This document shows positions 17,672-26,113 of a stretch of 27,152 nucleotides of DNA, piece after piece. The notes under the pieces are model-generated. The model did no database searches and had not been told where the DNA came from. It was given only the letters and a program-made list of their open reading frames with translations. A program made the position numbers and the translations under genes. Origin of the DNA: Akkermansiaceae bacterium (GTDB lineage Bacteria > Verrucomicrobiota > Verrucomicrobiia > Verrucomicrobiales > Akkermansiaceae). The first letter of the stretch is position 1, and every line of letters begins with the position of its first letter. The DNA lies in the NCBI GenBank assembly GCA_029288115.1, contig JARFPV010000535.1:1-27152 (forward strand), given 5' to 3'.

Positions 17672-17871
17672 ATTGGTGGATAATCTAAACACGCCATTGT
17701 GTCTATGAGATATGCCGGTAGCAAATTCTATCATAGCAGTTATGATATTTTTTGTGTCTTCGTATTCCTTCTTGTAAAATCGATTAATTTCTGTGCATAT
17801 CAAAGTGCAATCATTCGTCAAGATTGGCGGATGAATACTAACATCCCTAACCCAACAACCCACATAAACCC

Positions 17872-18321
17872 ATGGACATCAGTGAAGAAACTCAGAAATT
17901 AGGATCTAATCCTCTCATCCGCTACGGCATTCTCTTTATCGGTTTGGCGGTGCTCTTCTTTAGCGAAGGCATTCTCACCTGGAAAAGAACATCGGCGAGA
18001 GACGCAGCCGGTAACGTCGATGCCATTAATTACAAAATTGGCAAACTGACGAAGGATATTGCCGACTCGGACGATTCCGATGACAAAAAAGACATGCGCG
18101 AGGAAATCAAGGACCTCAAGGAAAACGATCTTGTTGACGCCCGTATGGACGCCGCCGGTGAGGAAGTCGACTCCAAGACAGGCACCTGGCTCTGGAGCAT
18201 GGCTAGCCTGTTTGGGGCTGGCGTCGTTGCCCTTGGTCTGTTGATTATTGGAGCTACAGGTGGTAAGCACGAGAAAATCGGTGCGCTGGTCGCGCTGGGA
18301 TTGATCGTCGCCCGCATGTAA
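17872..18321 (+). CDS. Small membrane protein with charged central helix, unknown function
   Basis: The 149-residue protein has a transmembrane helix at about 17-36 (YGILFIGLAVLFFSEGILTW). A highly charged, probably helical segment follows (about 50-102, with DIADSDDSDDKKDMREEIKD). A second transmembrane helix lies at about 106-128 (WLWSMASLFGAGVVALGLLI), and a short hydrophobic tail (IGALVALGLIVARM) may be a third. I do not recognise a family. ATG 17872 is the first start after the 200-bp AT-rich region divergent from the dehydrogenase fusion gene; TTGTAA (17772-17777) and CATATC (17796-17801), 18 bases apart, are a weak candidate promoter. It ends in its own terminator, so it is probably monocistronic. 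Confidence 0.78.
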   Translation: MDISEETQKLGSNPLIRYGILFIGLAVLFFSEGILTWKRTSARDAAGNVDAINYKIGKLTKDIADSDDSDDKKDMREEIKDLKENDLVDARMDAAGEEVDSKTGTWLWSMASLFGAGVVALGLLIIGATGGKHEKIGALVALGLIVARM

Positions 18322-18346
18322 ATCTCACCTGAAGGAAATCATCATC

Positions 18347-18387
18347 AAACCGCCATGCACCCTGCATTGGGAGCGTGGCGGTTTTTT
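18347..18387 (+). terminator. Rho-independent terminator of the small membrane protein gene
   Basis: The inverted repeat AAACCGCCATGC (18347-18358) / GCGTGGCGGTTT (18373-18384) has one G-T wobble, a 14-base loop and a six-T run (18382-18387). It lies 26 bp after the stop of the membrane protein and separates it from the glyoxalase gene. Confidence 0.92.
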
Positions 18388-18433
18388 ATTCACGCGAAGC
18401 CGTGCTTGACCTGCCCGCCGAGCGGAGACACAT

Positions 18434-18814
18434 ATGGGCATGATCAAGTTTCTGCACACTCGTATCCGCGTTGCCAACCCAGATGCCAGCATCGCATTTT
18501 ATCAAAAACTCGGCTTTGAACTGGGTGAACAAAAAACCTCCCCCCAAGGTAACCAACTCGCGTTTCTCCATCTTCCGGGTAACGAGCACTTTCTGGAGTT
18601 GACCCATTCACCGGACTACAAGGTTGAGTTCCCCGAGGACCTGATGCACACCTGTGTGGGGGTTCCCGACATCGTGGAATACTGCGGTAAACTTGAAAAC
18701 GACGGTATTGAAATTTGGCCGGATGGGTGGAAAGACAAATTCACCTCCGGAGAGAGAAAGATGGCGTTCGTCACCGACCCAGATGGGTATGAGGTGGAGA
18801 TTCTGGAAGTATAA
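18434..18814 (+). CDS. gloA: Glyoxalase I-like VOC family protein (lactoylglutathione lyase)
   Basis: The 126-residue protein resembles bacterial glyoxalase I, which isomerises the glutathione-methylglyoxal hemithioacetal to S-lactoylglutathione. It has the paired beta-alpha-beta-beta-beta VOC modules: FLHTRIRV with FYQKLGFELGE, then MHTCVGV and AFVTDPDGYEVEILE. The four expected metal ligands are present: His8, Glu55 (FLELTH), His72 and Glu122. The length is close to the E. coli enzyme (135). Spacing of ligands favours a real GlxI over other VOC proteins, though the thiol cofactor in this lineage is unknown. A GGAG at 18424-18427 sits 6 bases before ATG 18434, one of the few reasonable Shine-Dalgarno sites here. 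It is convergent with recG, 5 bp apart. Confidence 0.85.
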   Translation: MGMIKFLHTRIRVANPDASIAFYQKLGFELGEQKTSPQGNQLAFLHLPGNEHFLELTHSPDYKVEFPEDLMHTCVGVPDIVEYCGKLENDGIEIWPDGWKDKFTSGERKMAFVTDPDGYEVEILEV

Positions 18815-18819
18815 TATTT

Positions 18820-20856
18820 TTAAACCTCCACGTCTCCATCGTGGATGAGTTTAAGAAGGCGTGGATTCTTTTCCAGTTCCGGATCTTGTTTGAGAACCTC
18901 TTCCGCTAGTGCACGTGCCTCGCGGATCAGCTCCACGTCGGCAAGGTAATCGACGAATTTCAAGTCGGCGAGCCCGCTCTGCGCAGTGCCTAACACATCA
19001 CCGGGACCACGCAACCTCAGGTCGGCTTCCGCGATCTTGAATCCGTCAGACGTCTCCGCGAGAACTTGAAGTTTTTCCATCGCTTCAGGTGATTTGCCAT
19101 CAGTGCACAAGATGCAATAACTCTTATGCTCACCGCGTCCGATTCGGCCACGGAGCTGGTGCAGCTGGGCGAGGCCAAATCGCTCGGCGTTCTGGATGAC
19201 CATGGTATTCGCGTTTGGCACATCCACTCCTACCTCGACGACGGTGGTGGCGACCAATACATCGGTATCACCATCACGGAAGGAAGTCATGACGGCGTCC
19301 TTGTCCTCCGGGGGCATCTTACCGTGCAGTAGCTTCACCTCGTGCTTGCTGAGACGTTTTTTCCATTTCTCATATTCCACAGTCGCTGCTGCGGCATCAA
19401 GGGCATCACTTTCCTCGACCAATGGGTAAACGAGATACACTTGCCGACCCTCCGAGAGGTGGTCTTTGATGAATTTGGTGATATCAGTTACCTTGGGTTT
19501 TTTCCGAACGGCTGTGACCACCTCACCGCGACCGGCGGGTCGTTCGTCGAGGACCGAAACATCGAGGTCTCCGTAGATGGTCAGTGTGAGCGTGCGGGGA
19601 ATCGGGGTGGCTGTCATTACCAGCACGTCCGGCATCATGCCTTGCTGAATCAGGCGGGATCGTTGGCTGACACCGAACTTGTGTTGTTCATCGATGATTA
19701 CCAGACCCAGATCGTTGTATTCGATGGAGTTGTAGAGTAGGGCATGAGTGCCAATGATGATCTGCGGGTCACCATCGAGTTCCATGTGGGAGTCTTCCTT
19801 GCGTGATCCTGTTCTCAGGGCCACGCGGACACCAAGTGGTTGTAACCACTGCTGAAAGGTCAGGTAGTGCTGTTCCGCCAAGATTTGGGTGGGTGCCATC
19901 AGGGCGGCCTGCACACCGGAATCGACCGCCATGAGCATCGAGCACATGGCGACAAAGGTTTTCCCTGAGCCCACATCACCCTGCAAGAGTCGGCTCATCG
20001 GGTGAGGGGAGCGCATGTCGGCAATGACTTCTTTAACACTGCGTTTTTGTGCGTCCGTTAGATCAAAGGGTAACGATTTGTAAAAGCGCGTGAGCAGCTC
20101 GGTTTTCTTTCCAAGCACCCTGCCTTGATGTGCGCGCACCTGGGCACGTTTCCAGACTACTGATAGCTGAAGCGCAAAAAATTCTTCCAGGGCAAAGTAG
20201 CGACGCGCGGCGTCCGCCTGTTGCTGGCTCTCCGGAAAATGGGCTTCTAGCAGTGCCTCATGCCGAGGATAGCTTGGATCCACATCGTAAACCGGGGCGA
20301 GCGATTCGGGGTCAACGGCACGTAACAATTCATAGGCATGGATCCTTTGTCTGCGCTGCGGAATGCCACTGATGCCCTTGTAGATGGGAACAATGCGTTC
20401 AAGATGGATGGATTCGTCCGAATCATCCTCGACGATTTCGAAGTCAGGATGATCGATGAAAATACCGCCCTGATATTCTTTTGGCTTACCATAGAGCACT
20501 ACTTCGTGTCCCGCGGCGAGCGTGTTTTTCATCCACGGCATATTGAACCATCGGCAGGTTATTTTAGAGGTTGTTAGGATGCCGTCACCCGCTTCTACAA
20601 TGATCACCTCATAATACTGCTTACGCCCGCCAAAGCGGCGAACTCGGGAGTCAATCACCGTGCCGCGCAGACAAACAGCACCAGCACCGGCTTGGGCGGG
20701 AAACGAATCGAATCTTCTGCGGTCTTCGTGGCGCTTGGGGAGTCTTTCTAACAAATCAGCTACCGTCTCAACACCTGCCGACTGGTAGGCGAGTATATCC
20801 TTGGCGGGTATTCCGTCCCAGTCGGACAAAGCAGCGCTGGCGGAGCACGTTCTCAT
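18820..20856 (-). CDS. recG: ATP-dependent DNA helicase RecG
   Basis: RecG drives branch migration and remodels stalled forks in recombination and repair. The 678-residue protein (E. coli 693) has an N-terminal wedge/OB domain (about 1-240, with RGTVIDSRVRRFGGRKQYYE). Helicase motifs follow: Walker A GDVGSGKT (motif I), LMAPTQILAEQH (Ia), DEQHKFGV (II, the RecG-type DEQH box), TATPIPRT (III), ATTVVEVGVDVPNA (V) and QLRGRIGRG (VI). The C-terminal segment has LRLRGPGDVLGTAQSG, also typical of RecG. It starts 6 bp after the recJ stop, so it is surely cotranscribed with recJ. The N-terminus is slightly shorter than in many homologues. Confidence 0.98.
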   Translation of the reverse strand: MRTCSASAALSDWDGIPAKDILAYQSAGVETVADLLERLPKRHEDRRRFDSFPAQAGAGAVCLRGTVIDSRVRRFGGRKQYYEVIIVEAGDGILTTSKITCRWFNMPWMKNTLAAGHEVVLYGKPKEYQGGIFIDHPDFEIVEDDSDESIHLERIVPIYKGISGIPQRRQRIHAYELLRAVDPESLAPVYDVDPSYPRHEALLEAHFPESQQQADAARRYFALEEFFALQLSVVWKRAQVRAHQGRVLGKKTELLTRFYKSLPFDLTDAQKRSVKEVIADMRSPHPMSRLLQGDVGSGKTFVAMCSMLMAVDSGVQAALMAPTQILAEQHYLTFQQWLQPLGVRVALRTGSRKEDSHMELDGDPQIIIGTHALLYNSIEYNDLGLVIIDEQHKFGVSQRSRLIQQGMMPDVLVMTATPIPRTLTLTIYGDLDVSVLDERPAGRGEVVTAVRKKPKVTDITKFIKDHLSEGRQVYLVYPLVEESDALDAAAATVEYEKWKKRLSKHEVKLLHGKMPPEDKDAVMTSFRDGDTDVLVATTVVEVGVDVPNANTMVIQNAERFGLAQLHQLRGRIGRGEHKSYCILCTDGKSPEAMEKLQVLAETSDGFKIAEADLRLRGPGDVLGTAQSGLADLKFVDYLADVELIREARALAEEVLKQDPELEKNPRLLKLIHDGDVEV

Positions 20857-20862
20857 TTCTTT

Positions 20863-22563
20863 CTATTCCGGGCTGTGTGCGCGCACATCCTGAATCACGA
20901 TTTGCAAACTGGTTCTGCCACGGAATGTGTTACGGTTGATGGTAAATGCGATGTCCCACGGTTGCTCAGGAAGCTCGCGTAGACCACCACTAAAGAACAT
21001 GGCGCTCTGCCAGCATTCTTTTTGTTTCATCGAGAGCTTCAGATGGTGGTTCTTCAACTCCCGCGGAGCTTCAGTGAGCCAGACTTCACGAGTCATAAAG
21101 ACAGGCTCCGGGTTGGATGAGCCAAACGGCTGGAGCAACTCGTAGCTCTTTAGGAAATCCAGTGACAGCTGGGGGAAATCAATTTCAGCATCGAGGTGCA
21201 GGCGTGGTAGTCGGTCTTCGCTAGGCACATTTTCTGTCACGTAGTCGGAAAATCCCTTACGAAAGTCCGCGATCATGTCCTCGTGTACGCTAATACCCGC
21301 TGCCATGGCATGCCCGCCACCTGCTTCGAGGTGTTCTCTGTTCGCATTGATGGCATCCATCAGCGAAACCCCGCCGATGCTTCTTCCTGAACCCTTGCCC
21401 ATGCCCTTGTCGTCAATGGCAATAATGAACGTTGGCTTGTGAAAACGGCGCATCATGCGCGAGGCTACGATACCAACCACGCCGGGATGCCAATCGCGTG
21501 ATCCTAGCACGATGACAGGATCATCCGGTTGATGTTCTTCCTCATATCGTTTCAGTGCATCTTTGTGAATCCGCTGTTCTTCAGCTTGTCGATCACGGTT
21601 ATGGACATCGAGCCGTTCTGCTAGAGGGAGAGGATCAGCGTTCCCATTGCACATGAGTACCTCGAGGGCATCTTCGGGTCGATCCATCCTGCCTGCCGCA
21701 TTAATCCGTGGGCCGATGCGGAAACCAATATCCGCACTCGTTAGCGGCCCCTTTACTTGAGCAACCTCCATGAGTGCACACAAGCCCTTGTGTTGTGTCT
21801 GTTCCATGCGCTTGAGTCCGTGACGAACTAACAGCCTGTTTTCTTTTACCAATGGTACGATGTCCGCCACGGTGGCCAGAGCAACGAGATCTAGAAAATT
21901 CTTGAGATCGAATCCCTCGACAGGACGATCCTTGAGTAAGGCATGCGCCAGCTTGAATACCACACCAGCTGCGCAAAGATATTCGGCATCGGCTTTCGCG
22001 TCCGGAGACTTCGGATTGACGACCGCGATACAGTCGGGTTTTCCAGCAGGGGGTAGCTCGTGGTGATCCACGACGATCACATCGACGCCTTCACTTTTTA
22101 GTGTGGCAATTTCATCGATGGATGCTGTTCCGCAATCCACGGTGATGAGCAGGTTGGGTTTTTCACCTTCTTTCATGCAGCGTTCAATTGCAGCGGAATT
22201 CAGACCGTAACCTTCGGGGCCACGGCGAGGGATGAAACTCCTAACAGATGCATTGTAAGCATTCAGAATCTGCGTCATTAAGGTCACAGAGGTGATTCCA
22301 TCAACGTCGTAATCACCGTAGACGACGATATTTTCGCCAGCGTCGACTGCATGCAGGATTCGATCTACCGCTGGCTTCATATCCGGCATCAGGAATGGAT
22401 CTGTTAGATCCATCAGGCGGGGGTGCAGAAACTGCTGCATCTCCTCCGGGGGGATGCCGCGCTGCGCCATCATTCGCACCAGTATTTCAGGTATTCCATC
22501 ATCCACATCCGGGGGGATATCCGGCACTTCGGCGAGGATCCATTGTGATTGCTTACGACTCAT
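20863..22563 (-). CDS. recJ: Single-stranded-DNA-specific exonuclease RecJ
   Basis: RecJ degrades single-stranded DNA 5' to 3' in RecF-type recombination and mismatch repair. The 566-residue protein (E. coli 577) has the DHH domain motifs VVYGDYDVDGITS (about 80-92), ITVDCGT and VVDHHELPP (DHH near 166-168). AAGVVFKLAHALL and RINAAGRMDRPEDA follow. The DHHA1 part has GGGHAMAAGISV, and there is a C-terminal OB region. ATG 22563 is preferred; an in-frame TTG at 22572 would add three residues. It lies between lpxK (72 bp upstream from this start) and recG (6 bp downstream) on the same strand. Confidence 0.97.
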   Translation of the reverse strand: MSRKQSQWILAEVPDIPPDVDDGIPEILVRMMAQRGIPPEEMQQFLHPRLMDLTDPFLMPDMKPAVDRILHAVDAGENIVVYGDYDVDGITSVTLMTQILNAYNASVRSFIPRRGPEGYGLNSAAIERCMKEGEKPNLLITVDCGTASIDEIATLKSEGVDVIVVDHHELPPAGKPDCIAVVNPKSPDAKADAEYLCAAGVVFKLAHALLKDRPVEGFDLKNFLDLVALATVADIVPLVKENRLLVRHGLKRMEQTQHKGLCALMEVAQVKGPLTSADIGFRIGPRINAAGRMDRPEDALEVLMCNGNADPLPLAERLDVHNRDRQAEEQRIHKDALKRYEEEHQPDDPVIVLGSRDWHPGVVGIVASRMMRRFHKPTFIIAIDDKGMGKGSGRSIGGVSLMDAINANREHLEAGGGHAMAAGISVHEDMIADFRKGFSDYVTENVPSEDRLPRLHLDAEIDFPQLSLDFLKSYELLQPFGSSNPEPVFMTREVWLTEAPRELKNHHLKLSMKQKECWQSAMFFSGGLRELPEQPWDIAFTINRNTFRGRTSLQIVIQDVRAHSPE

Positions 22564-22635
22564 GCCAATCAAGCTAAGAGTGAGGCATTCGCATCACAAG
22601 AACAGAAGCGGATTTCTCAAGCCGCGGATGGAACC

Positions 22636-23844
22636 TTACCCGACCATTTGCTGCAGCAGGAGCGGGTCGACGTTGGCTTTTTCACCGCAAATCCTATCGA
22701 TTAGTCGTTCCCACACATCTTTCCCCTTGAGAATATCCACTTCGATGCGGAGGAAATAAATCGGCACGTCAAGCTCGGTGGGTCGAGGGAATCGCACTGC
22801 ATCTTTTTCCGTGGTAACGATCAGCTCCATATCGCGACGCACGCAGCGGTTCATAAAGCGATCAATGTCCTTCTGTTTGAAAGTGTGGTGATCAGAAAAC
22901 ACACGGTGAAACTCGACACGTGCTCCCAGTGAGTTGAGGATTTTCTCGAAGCTGCGCGGCACAGCGATACCACTGATCGCGGCAACGTATTTTTTCTGTA
23001 GAAATTCCAAGGGAACTTGTTCGCCGGTGAAAATGTTCTCAAGGTGCTGAGGGCCGTGAGTGCACTCAATGATCTCGGCGTGGCGGTTATAGCGCCGCAT
23101 CTTTGTAATAAGCTTCTCGTTGGAGCTGCCATCGCACTTGGTGATGAAGATGTAGTCGGCCCGGCGCAAGTTTTTGGCAGGTTCGCGCAAGGTGCCGCGT
23201 GGGAGCATTTGTCCAGTACCGAAGGGTGAATTCTGGTCAACTAATACGACGTCGGTGGAGTGCGCCAAATCGAGATACTGCAGGCCATCGTCGAGAATTA
23301 ACGTATCGGCACCCAGCTCTCCCACCGCGAAGCTGCCGCCTTTGACGCGGTTTTTATCCACAACCACAGAGACGCCGGGTAAGTTTTTAGCAAGCATCCA
23401 TGGTTCGTCACCCGCGTAACGCACTTTGATCAGTGGCTCACCACCGGCGCTGACGACTTTGGGCATTTCATCCGCAGGGATTGGCAGGCCATTGTCTTTT
23501 CTGGTCCACTCCTGGGTTTTGTCCATCTTCTTGCTTTTATACCCTCGACTTAGGATGGCTGGCTTTCTGCCACGGTCTCTCAGGGTGCGGGCGAACATTT
23601 CAACCATCGGGGTCTTGCCAGTACCGCCCACGGTGAGATTGCCAATGCTGATGACCTGGGTGCCTAGGTACTGCTGATCTTTTGTTCCCTTTCGGTACCG
23701 CCTGAGTCGTCCCGCGACACCTAGCCGATAGATTCCGGAGAGCATCCACAGGAAAATTCTCATCATCGTCGCGCGGAATCCACGGGCTCGACCGAAGATT
23801 ACCTCGGTTCCCCATTGTTCCAGCTCGTTCAACGATTCTTTCAT
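22636..23844 (-). CDS. lpxK: Tetraacyldisaccharide 4'-kinase (LpxK)
   Basis: LpxK phosphorylates the 4' position of the lipid A precursor disaccharide at the inner membrane, so the organism makes lipid A and has an outer membrane. The 402-residue protein has an N-terminal amphipathic or membrane helix (about 27-46, MMRIFLWMLSGIYRLGVAG) and the Walker A motif SIGNLTVGGTGKTP (66-79). ILSRGYKSK, LILDDGLQYLDL (the DDG region) and TTEKDAVRFP are further LpxK hallmarks. It is about 70 residues longer than E. coli LpxK, partly by insertions after ILSRGYKSK and at the C-terminus. It is the first gene of lpxK-recJ-recG and divergent from rph across 61 bp. Confidence 0.95.
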   Translation of the reverse strand: MKESLNELEQWGTEVIFGRARGFRATMMRIFLWMLSGIYRLGVAGRLRRYRKGTKDQQYLGTQVISIGNLTVGGTGKTPMVEMFARTLRDRGRKPAILSRGYKSKKMDKTQEWTRKDNGLPIPADEMPKVVSAGGEPLIKVRYAGDEPWMLAKNLPGVSVVVDKNRVKGGSFAVGELGADTLILDDGLQYLDLAHSTDVVLVDQNSPFGTGQMLPRGTLREPAKNLRRADYIFITKCDGSSNEKLITKMRRYNRHAEIIECTHGPQHLENIFTGEQVPLEFLQKKYVAAISGIAVPRSFEKILNSLGARVEFHRVFSDHHTFKQKDIDRFMNRCVRRDMELIVTTEKDAVRFPRPTELDVPIYFLRIEVDILKGKDVWERLIDRICGEKANVDPLLLQQMVG

Positions 23845-23863
23845 CCGTGGAGATTGTTATACA

Positions 23864-23894
23864 CTTCAAACTTGAATCTTCAAACTTCAAACTT
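23864..23894 (+). repeat. Three copies of CTTCAAACTT between lpxK and rph
   Basis: The ten-base unit CTTCAAACTT occurs at 23864-23873, 23878-23887 and 23885-23894, the last two overlapping by three bases. TTCAAACTTGAA at 23865-23876 is also an inverted repeat with a two-base centre. This fills half of the 61-bp divergent intergenic region, so it could bear on promoter control of one or both genes, or be simple-sequence drift. Confidence 0.6.
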
Positions 23895-23905
23895 AGAACT
23901 CGTTC

Positions 23906-24688
23906 ATGACCCGACCCGACGGACGTAACTACGATCAACTTCGCCCGATTTCCTTTCAGCCAGGAATCGCTGCTCACGCTACCGGCTCAGTGCTGGTTTC
24001 ATTTGGAAACACCCGCGTTATCTGCGCAGCCACAGTCCAGGAGGACGTGCCGCGCTGGATGAAATACCAGAAAGTTGGCGGTGGCTGGCTCACGGCAGAA
24101 TACAACATGCTTCCATACTCGACTCTCGACCGCAAACAGCGCGACATCTCCTCGGGACGACTCGATGGAAGGTCGTCCGAGATCCAGCGTCTGATAGGCA
24201 GATCGCTGCGCGCGGTGGTTGACTTGAAAGCCCTGGGCCAACGCACAATCTGGATCGATTGCGATGTGCTTCAAGCGGACGGTGGCACTCGCACCGCATC
24301 GGTCACCGGCGGCTGCGTCGCCACTGCCATCGCTCTGAACAAACTGATGGCTGCGGGGAAGCTCAAATCATTTCCAATGAAAAAACTCATTGCCGGAATT
24401 AGCTGCGGGATTTTCCAAGGCGAAGCGGTACTGGATCTCGACTATCCCGAGGACAAGGACGCGAGTGTGGACTTCAATATGGTGATGACTGAGGACCTCG
24501 AACTCGTCGAACTGCAAGGAAGTGGGGAAGAAAATGTGTTTACCCGCGGGCAAATGAACGAAATGCTCGATCTCGCCGAAAAAGGAGTCGGGGAACTCGT
24601 CGAACTGCAAAAGCAAGCTATCATTGACGCTGACAAGGCCTCTTTAACTGATCTTAATGATTTGGCGGATTGTTTTAAACGCCCGTAG
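23906..24688 (+). CDS. rph: Ribonuclease PH (RNase PH)
   Basis: RNase PH is a phosphorolytic 3'-5' exoribonuclease that trims tRNA 3' ends and takes part in RNA turnover. The 260-residue protein (E. coli 238) starts MTRPDGRNYDQLRPISFQPG, the usual RPDGR opening. GSVLVSFGNTRVICAATV, TAEYNMLPYST and GRSSEIQRLIGRSLRAVVD follow. IDCDVLQADGGTRTASVTGG is the phosphate-binding and active-site region. LDLDYPEDKDASVDFNMVMT and ELQGSGEENVFT complete the fold. It is divergent from lpxK. Confidence 0.97.
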   Translation: MTRPDGRNYDQLRPISFQPGIAAHATGSVLVSFGNTRVICAATVQEDVPRWMKYQKVGGGWLTAEYNMLPYSTLDRKQRDISSGRLDGRSSEIQRLIGRSLRAVVDLKALGQRTIWIDCDVLQADGGTRTASVTGGCVATAIALNKLMAAGKLKSFPMKKLIAGISCGIFQGEAVLDLDYPEDKDASVDFNMVMTEDLELVELQGSGEENVFTRGQMNEMLDLAEKGVGELVELQKQAIIDADKASLTDLNDLADCFKRP

Positions 24689-24716
24689 GCCTGGAATCGC
24701 TGCGCACCAGGTTTTT
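24689..24716 (+). terminator. Possible weak terminator after rph
   Basis: CCTGG (24690-24694) pairs with CCAGG (24707-24711) across a 12-base loop, followed by TTTTT (24712-24716), directly after the rph stop. The stem is only 5-6 bp, so it may be weak. Confidence 0.4.
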
Positions 24717-24772
24717 ATTCTTGCGGGAGGCTCTTCTGAGATTACATTCCCCCATCAAGGTTGGGCTCGGTG

Positions 24773-24778
24773 TATACT
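24773..24778 (+). promoter_or_regulatory. Candidate -10 box of the pseudopilin gene
   Basis: TATACT matches five of six bases of the -10 consensus and lies 50 bases before the chosen pilin ATG. No good -35 lies at 16-18 bases, so the site rests on the -10 match and its position between the rph terminator candidate and the A-rich leader. Confidence 0.35.
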
Positions 24779-24827
24779 GTGCCTGCCTTGGGATAGAAAC
24801 AAAAAAAACATAAACAAAATAAATACC

Positions 24828-25508
24828 ATGAAACTAACAAAAAGACAAATGAACAAGGGTTTCACACTTGTGGAGCTCCTCGTCGTAATCGCCATTATCG
24901 CGGCACTCGCGGCCATGGCGACACCTGTCATCCTGAAGCAGAAGAAGAAGGCTGACATGACTGAAGCAGTGAACAATGCCAAGCAGGTGTTCTACCTGAT
25001 GATTGAATTCGATGGAGACTTTGGCGAGTTCCCATCTGATGATTCTGCAGCTGACATTGATGTTGCGGGAACCGGCATCACGCTTGGAACCACTCACTCC
25101 AACGACTACTTCAACCAGTTCATTGCTGGTGGATACACCAAGTCAGAGGAAATCTTCTATGCGAAGTCGACTATTACCAAGAAGCCTGACAACGTCCTCA
25201 AAGGAGATTCATTGGAAGCTGGAGAGTGTGGATTTGCATACCTTGCAAACCAGTCCACCAGTGACAACTCAGGTCGCCCGCTGATCATGGCACCTATGGA
25301 GGAGTCTGGCGAAACCTTCGATCCGGATCCGTATGACAACAAAGCTGTTGTGCTTCGTATTGATGGATCGGTAAAGCAGTTGCGTGTGAACCAGGCAAAA
25401 GAAGCAGTCCTGACTGGAACTGACACTCTGTTTGACACAGGTGAAGATTCCGTTTGGGGAACTGACGGATTCGTACAAGCTGACTTGAAAAAGGCAGAGC
25501 CTAAATAA
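24828..25508 (+). CDS. Type II secretion/type IV pilin-like prepilin protein
   Basis: The 226-residue protein begins with a short basic leader (MKLTKRQMNKG), then FTLVELLVVIAIIAALAAMA. This is the prepilin peptidase site G|F with Glu at mature position 5, and a hydrophobic helix that serves as membrane anchor and polymer core. The rest is a globular domain with one Cys (near GECGFAY), unlike classic type IVa pilins with a C-terminal disulfide. Such G-type pseudopilins are numerous in Verrucomicrobia. The gene stands alone, with no secretion ATPase or platform gene nearby, between an A-rich leader and a strong terminator. This suggests an abundant monocistronic transcript. The upstream open frame to 24657 is rejected because it would bury the leader peptide. 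ATG 24849 would leave only a three-residue leader and is less likely. Confidence 0.88.
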   Translation: MKLTKRQMNKGFTLVELLVVIAIIAALAAMATPVILKQKKKADMTEAVNNAKQVFYLMIEFDGDFGEFPSDDSAADIDVAGTGITLGTTHSNDYFNQFIAGGYTKSEEIFYAKSTITKKPDNVLKGDSLEAGECGFAYLANQSTSDNSGRPLIMAPMEESGETFDPDPYDNKAVVLRIDGSVKQLRVNQAKEAVLTGTDTLFDTGEDSVWGTDGFVQADLKKAEPK

Positions 25509-25531
25509 GTCGTTCCTGAATTAATTATTCT

Positions 25532-25564
25532 AAGCCGGAGGGGTTATACCTCTCCGGCTTTTTT
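25532..25564 (+). terminator. Rho-independent terminator of the pseudopilin gene
   Basis: AAGCCGGAG (25532-25540) pairs perfectly with CTCCGGCTT (25552-25560), with extra G-C and G-T pairs inside the loop. The T-run continues to 25564. It starts 24 bp after the pilin stop. It may also serve the convergent DUF456 gene, although that side lacks a strong T-tract. Confidence 0.93.
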
Positions 25565-25588
25565 GTGTCTGGGTAACTCACAAGATCA

Positions 25589-26113
25589 TTAGATCCAGAT
25601 CACATCCACCACAAACCAAACGATCATCATTACACCTACGACTACTTTGATGACCAATCCAGCGAGTGTGCCCAGGACAGATCCAACACCCGAGACGGTG
25701 GCTGGACGTACTTCTTTTTTGGCAAATACAAACTCACAGAGCATTGAACCAATCAGTGGTCCTAGGATCAGTCCAAAAGGCATGAAAAACATTCCCACAA
25801 TACCTCCGATCAACGCACCTCCAGCGCCCCAGCGAGTTCCACCAAACCAACGCGTGCCGATCGCACCACTCATGAACTCCAGTATCTGGGAAACAAGTAA
25901 CAGAACGCCGAGGACGACAAATGTCCACCATTCCACACCGGATTCATCGCGCAGCATCAGCCAGTGGCCAACCGCTGCAAAAAATAGAATAAGGTGCCCG
26001 GGGAGAAATGGTATGAGTGTACCGAGGAACCCCAGAATCAATAGGCAGATGGTCACCATCCAGGCAACGCCAATACCAATCATAGATAGCCACTCGCTGA
26101 AGAAATCGGGCAT
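25589..26113 (-). CDS. DUF456 family membrane protein
   Basis: The 174-residue protein is almost wholly hydrophobic, with about four to five membrane segments. It has the DUF456 pattern: FLGTLIPFLPGHLILFFAAV near the N-terminus, then GAGGALIGGIVGMFFMPFGL and GPLIGSMLCEFVF (Gly-rich helices followed by a conserved Glu). The family is widespread and has no established function. ATG 26113 gives the usual family length. It is divergent from the glutamate dehydrogenase gene across 102 bp. Confidence 0.88.
   Translation of the reverse strand: MPDFFSEWLSMIGIGVAWMVTICLLILGFLGTLIPFLPGHLILFFAAVGHWLMLRDESGVEWWTFVVLGVLLLVSQILEFMSGAIGTRWFGGTRWGAGGALIGGIVGMFFMPFGLILGPLIGSMLCEFVFAKKEVRPATVSGVGSVLGTLAGLVIKVVVGVMMIVWFVVDVIWI

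Noticed and set aside
17672..17863. N-terminal extension of the dehydrogenase fusion protein to 17863
   Set aside because: It would place a clear signal peptide internally, and the region is AT-rich and promoter-like.
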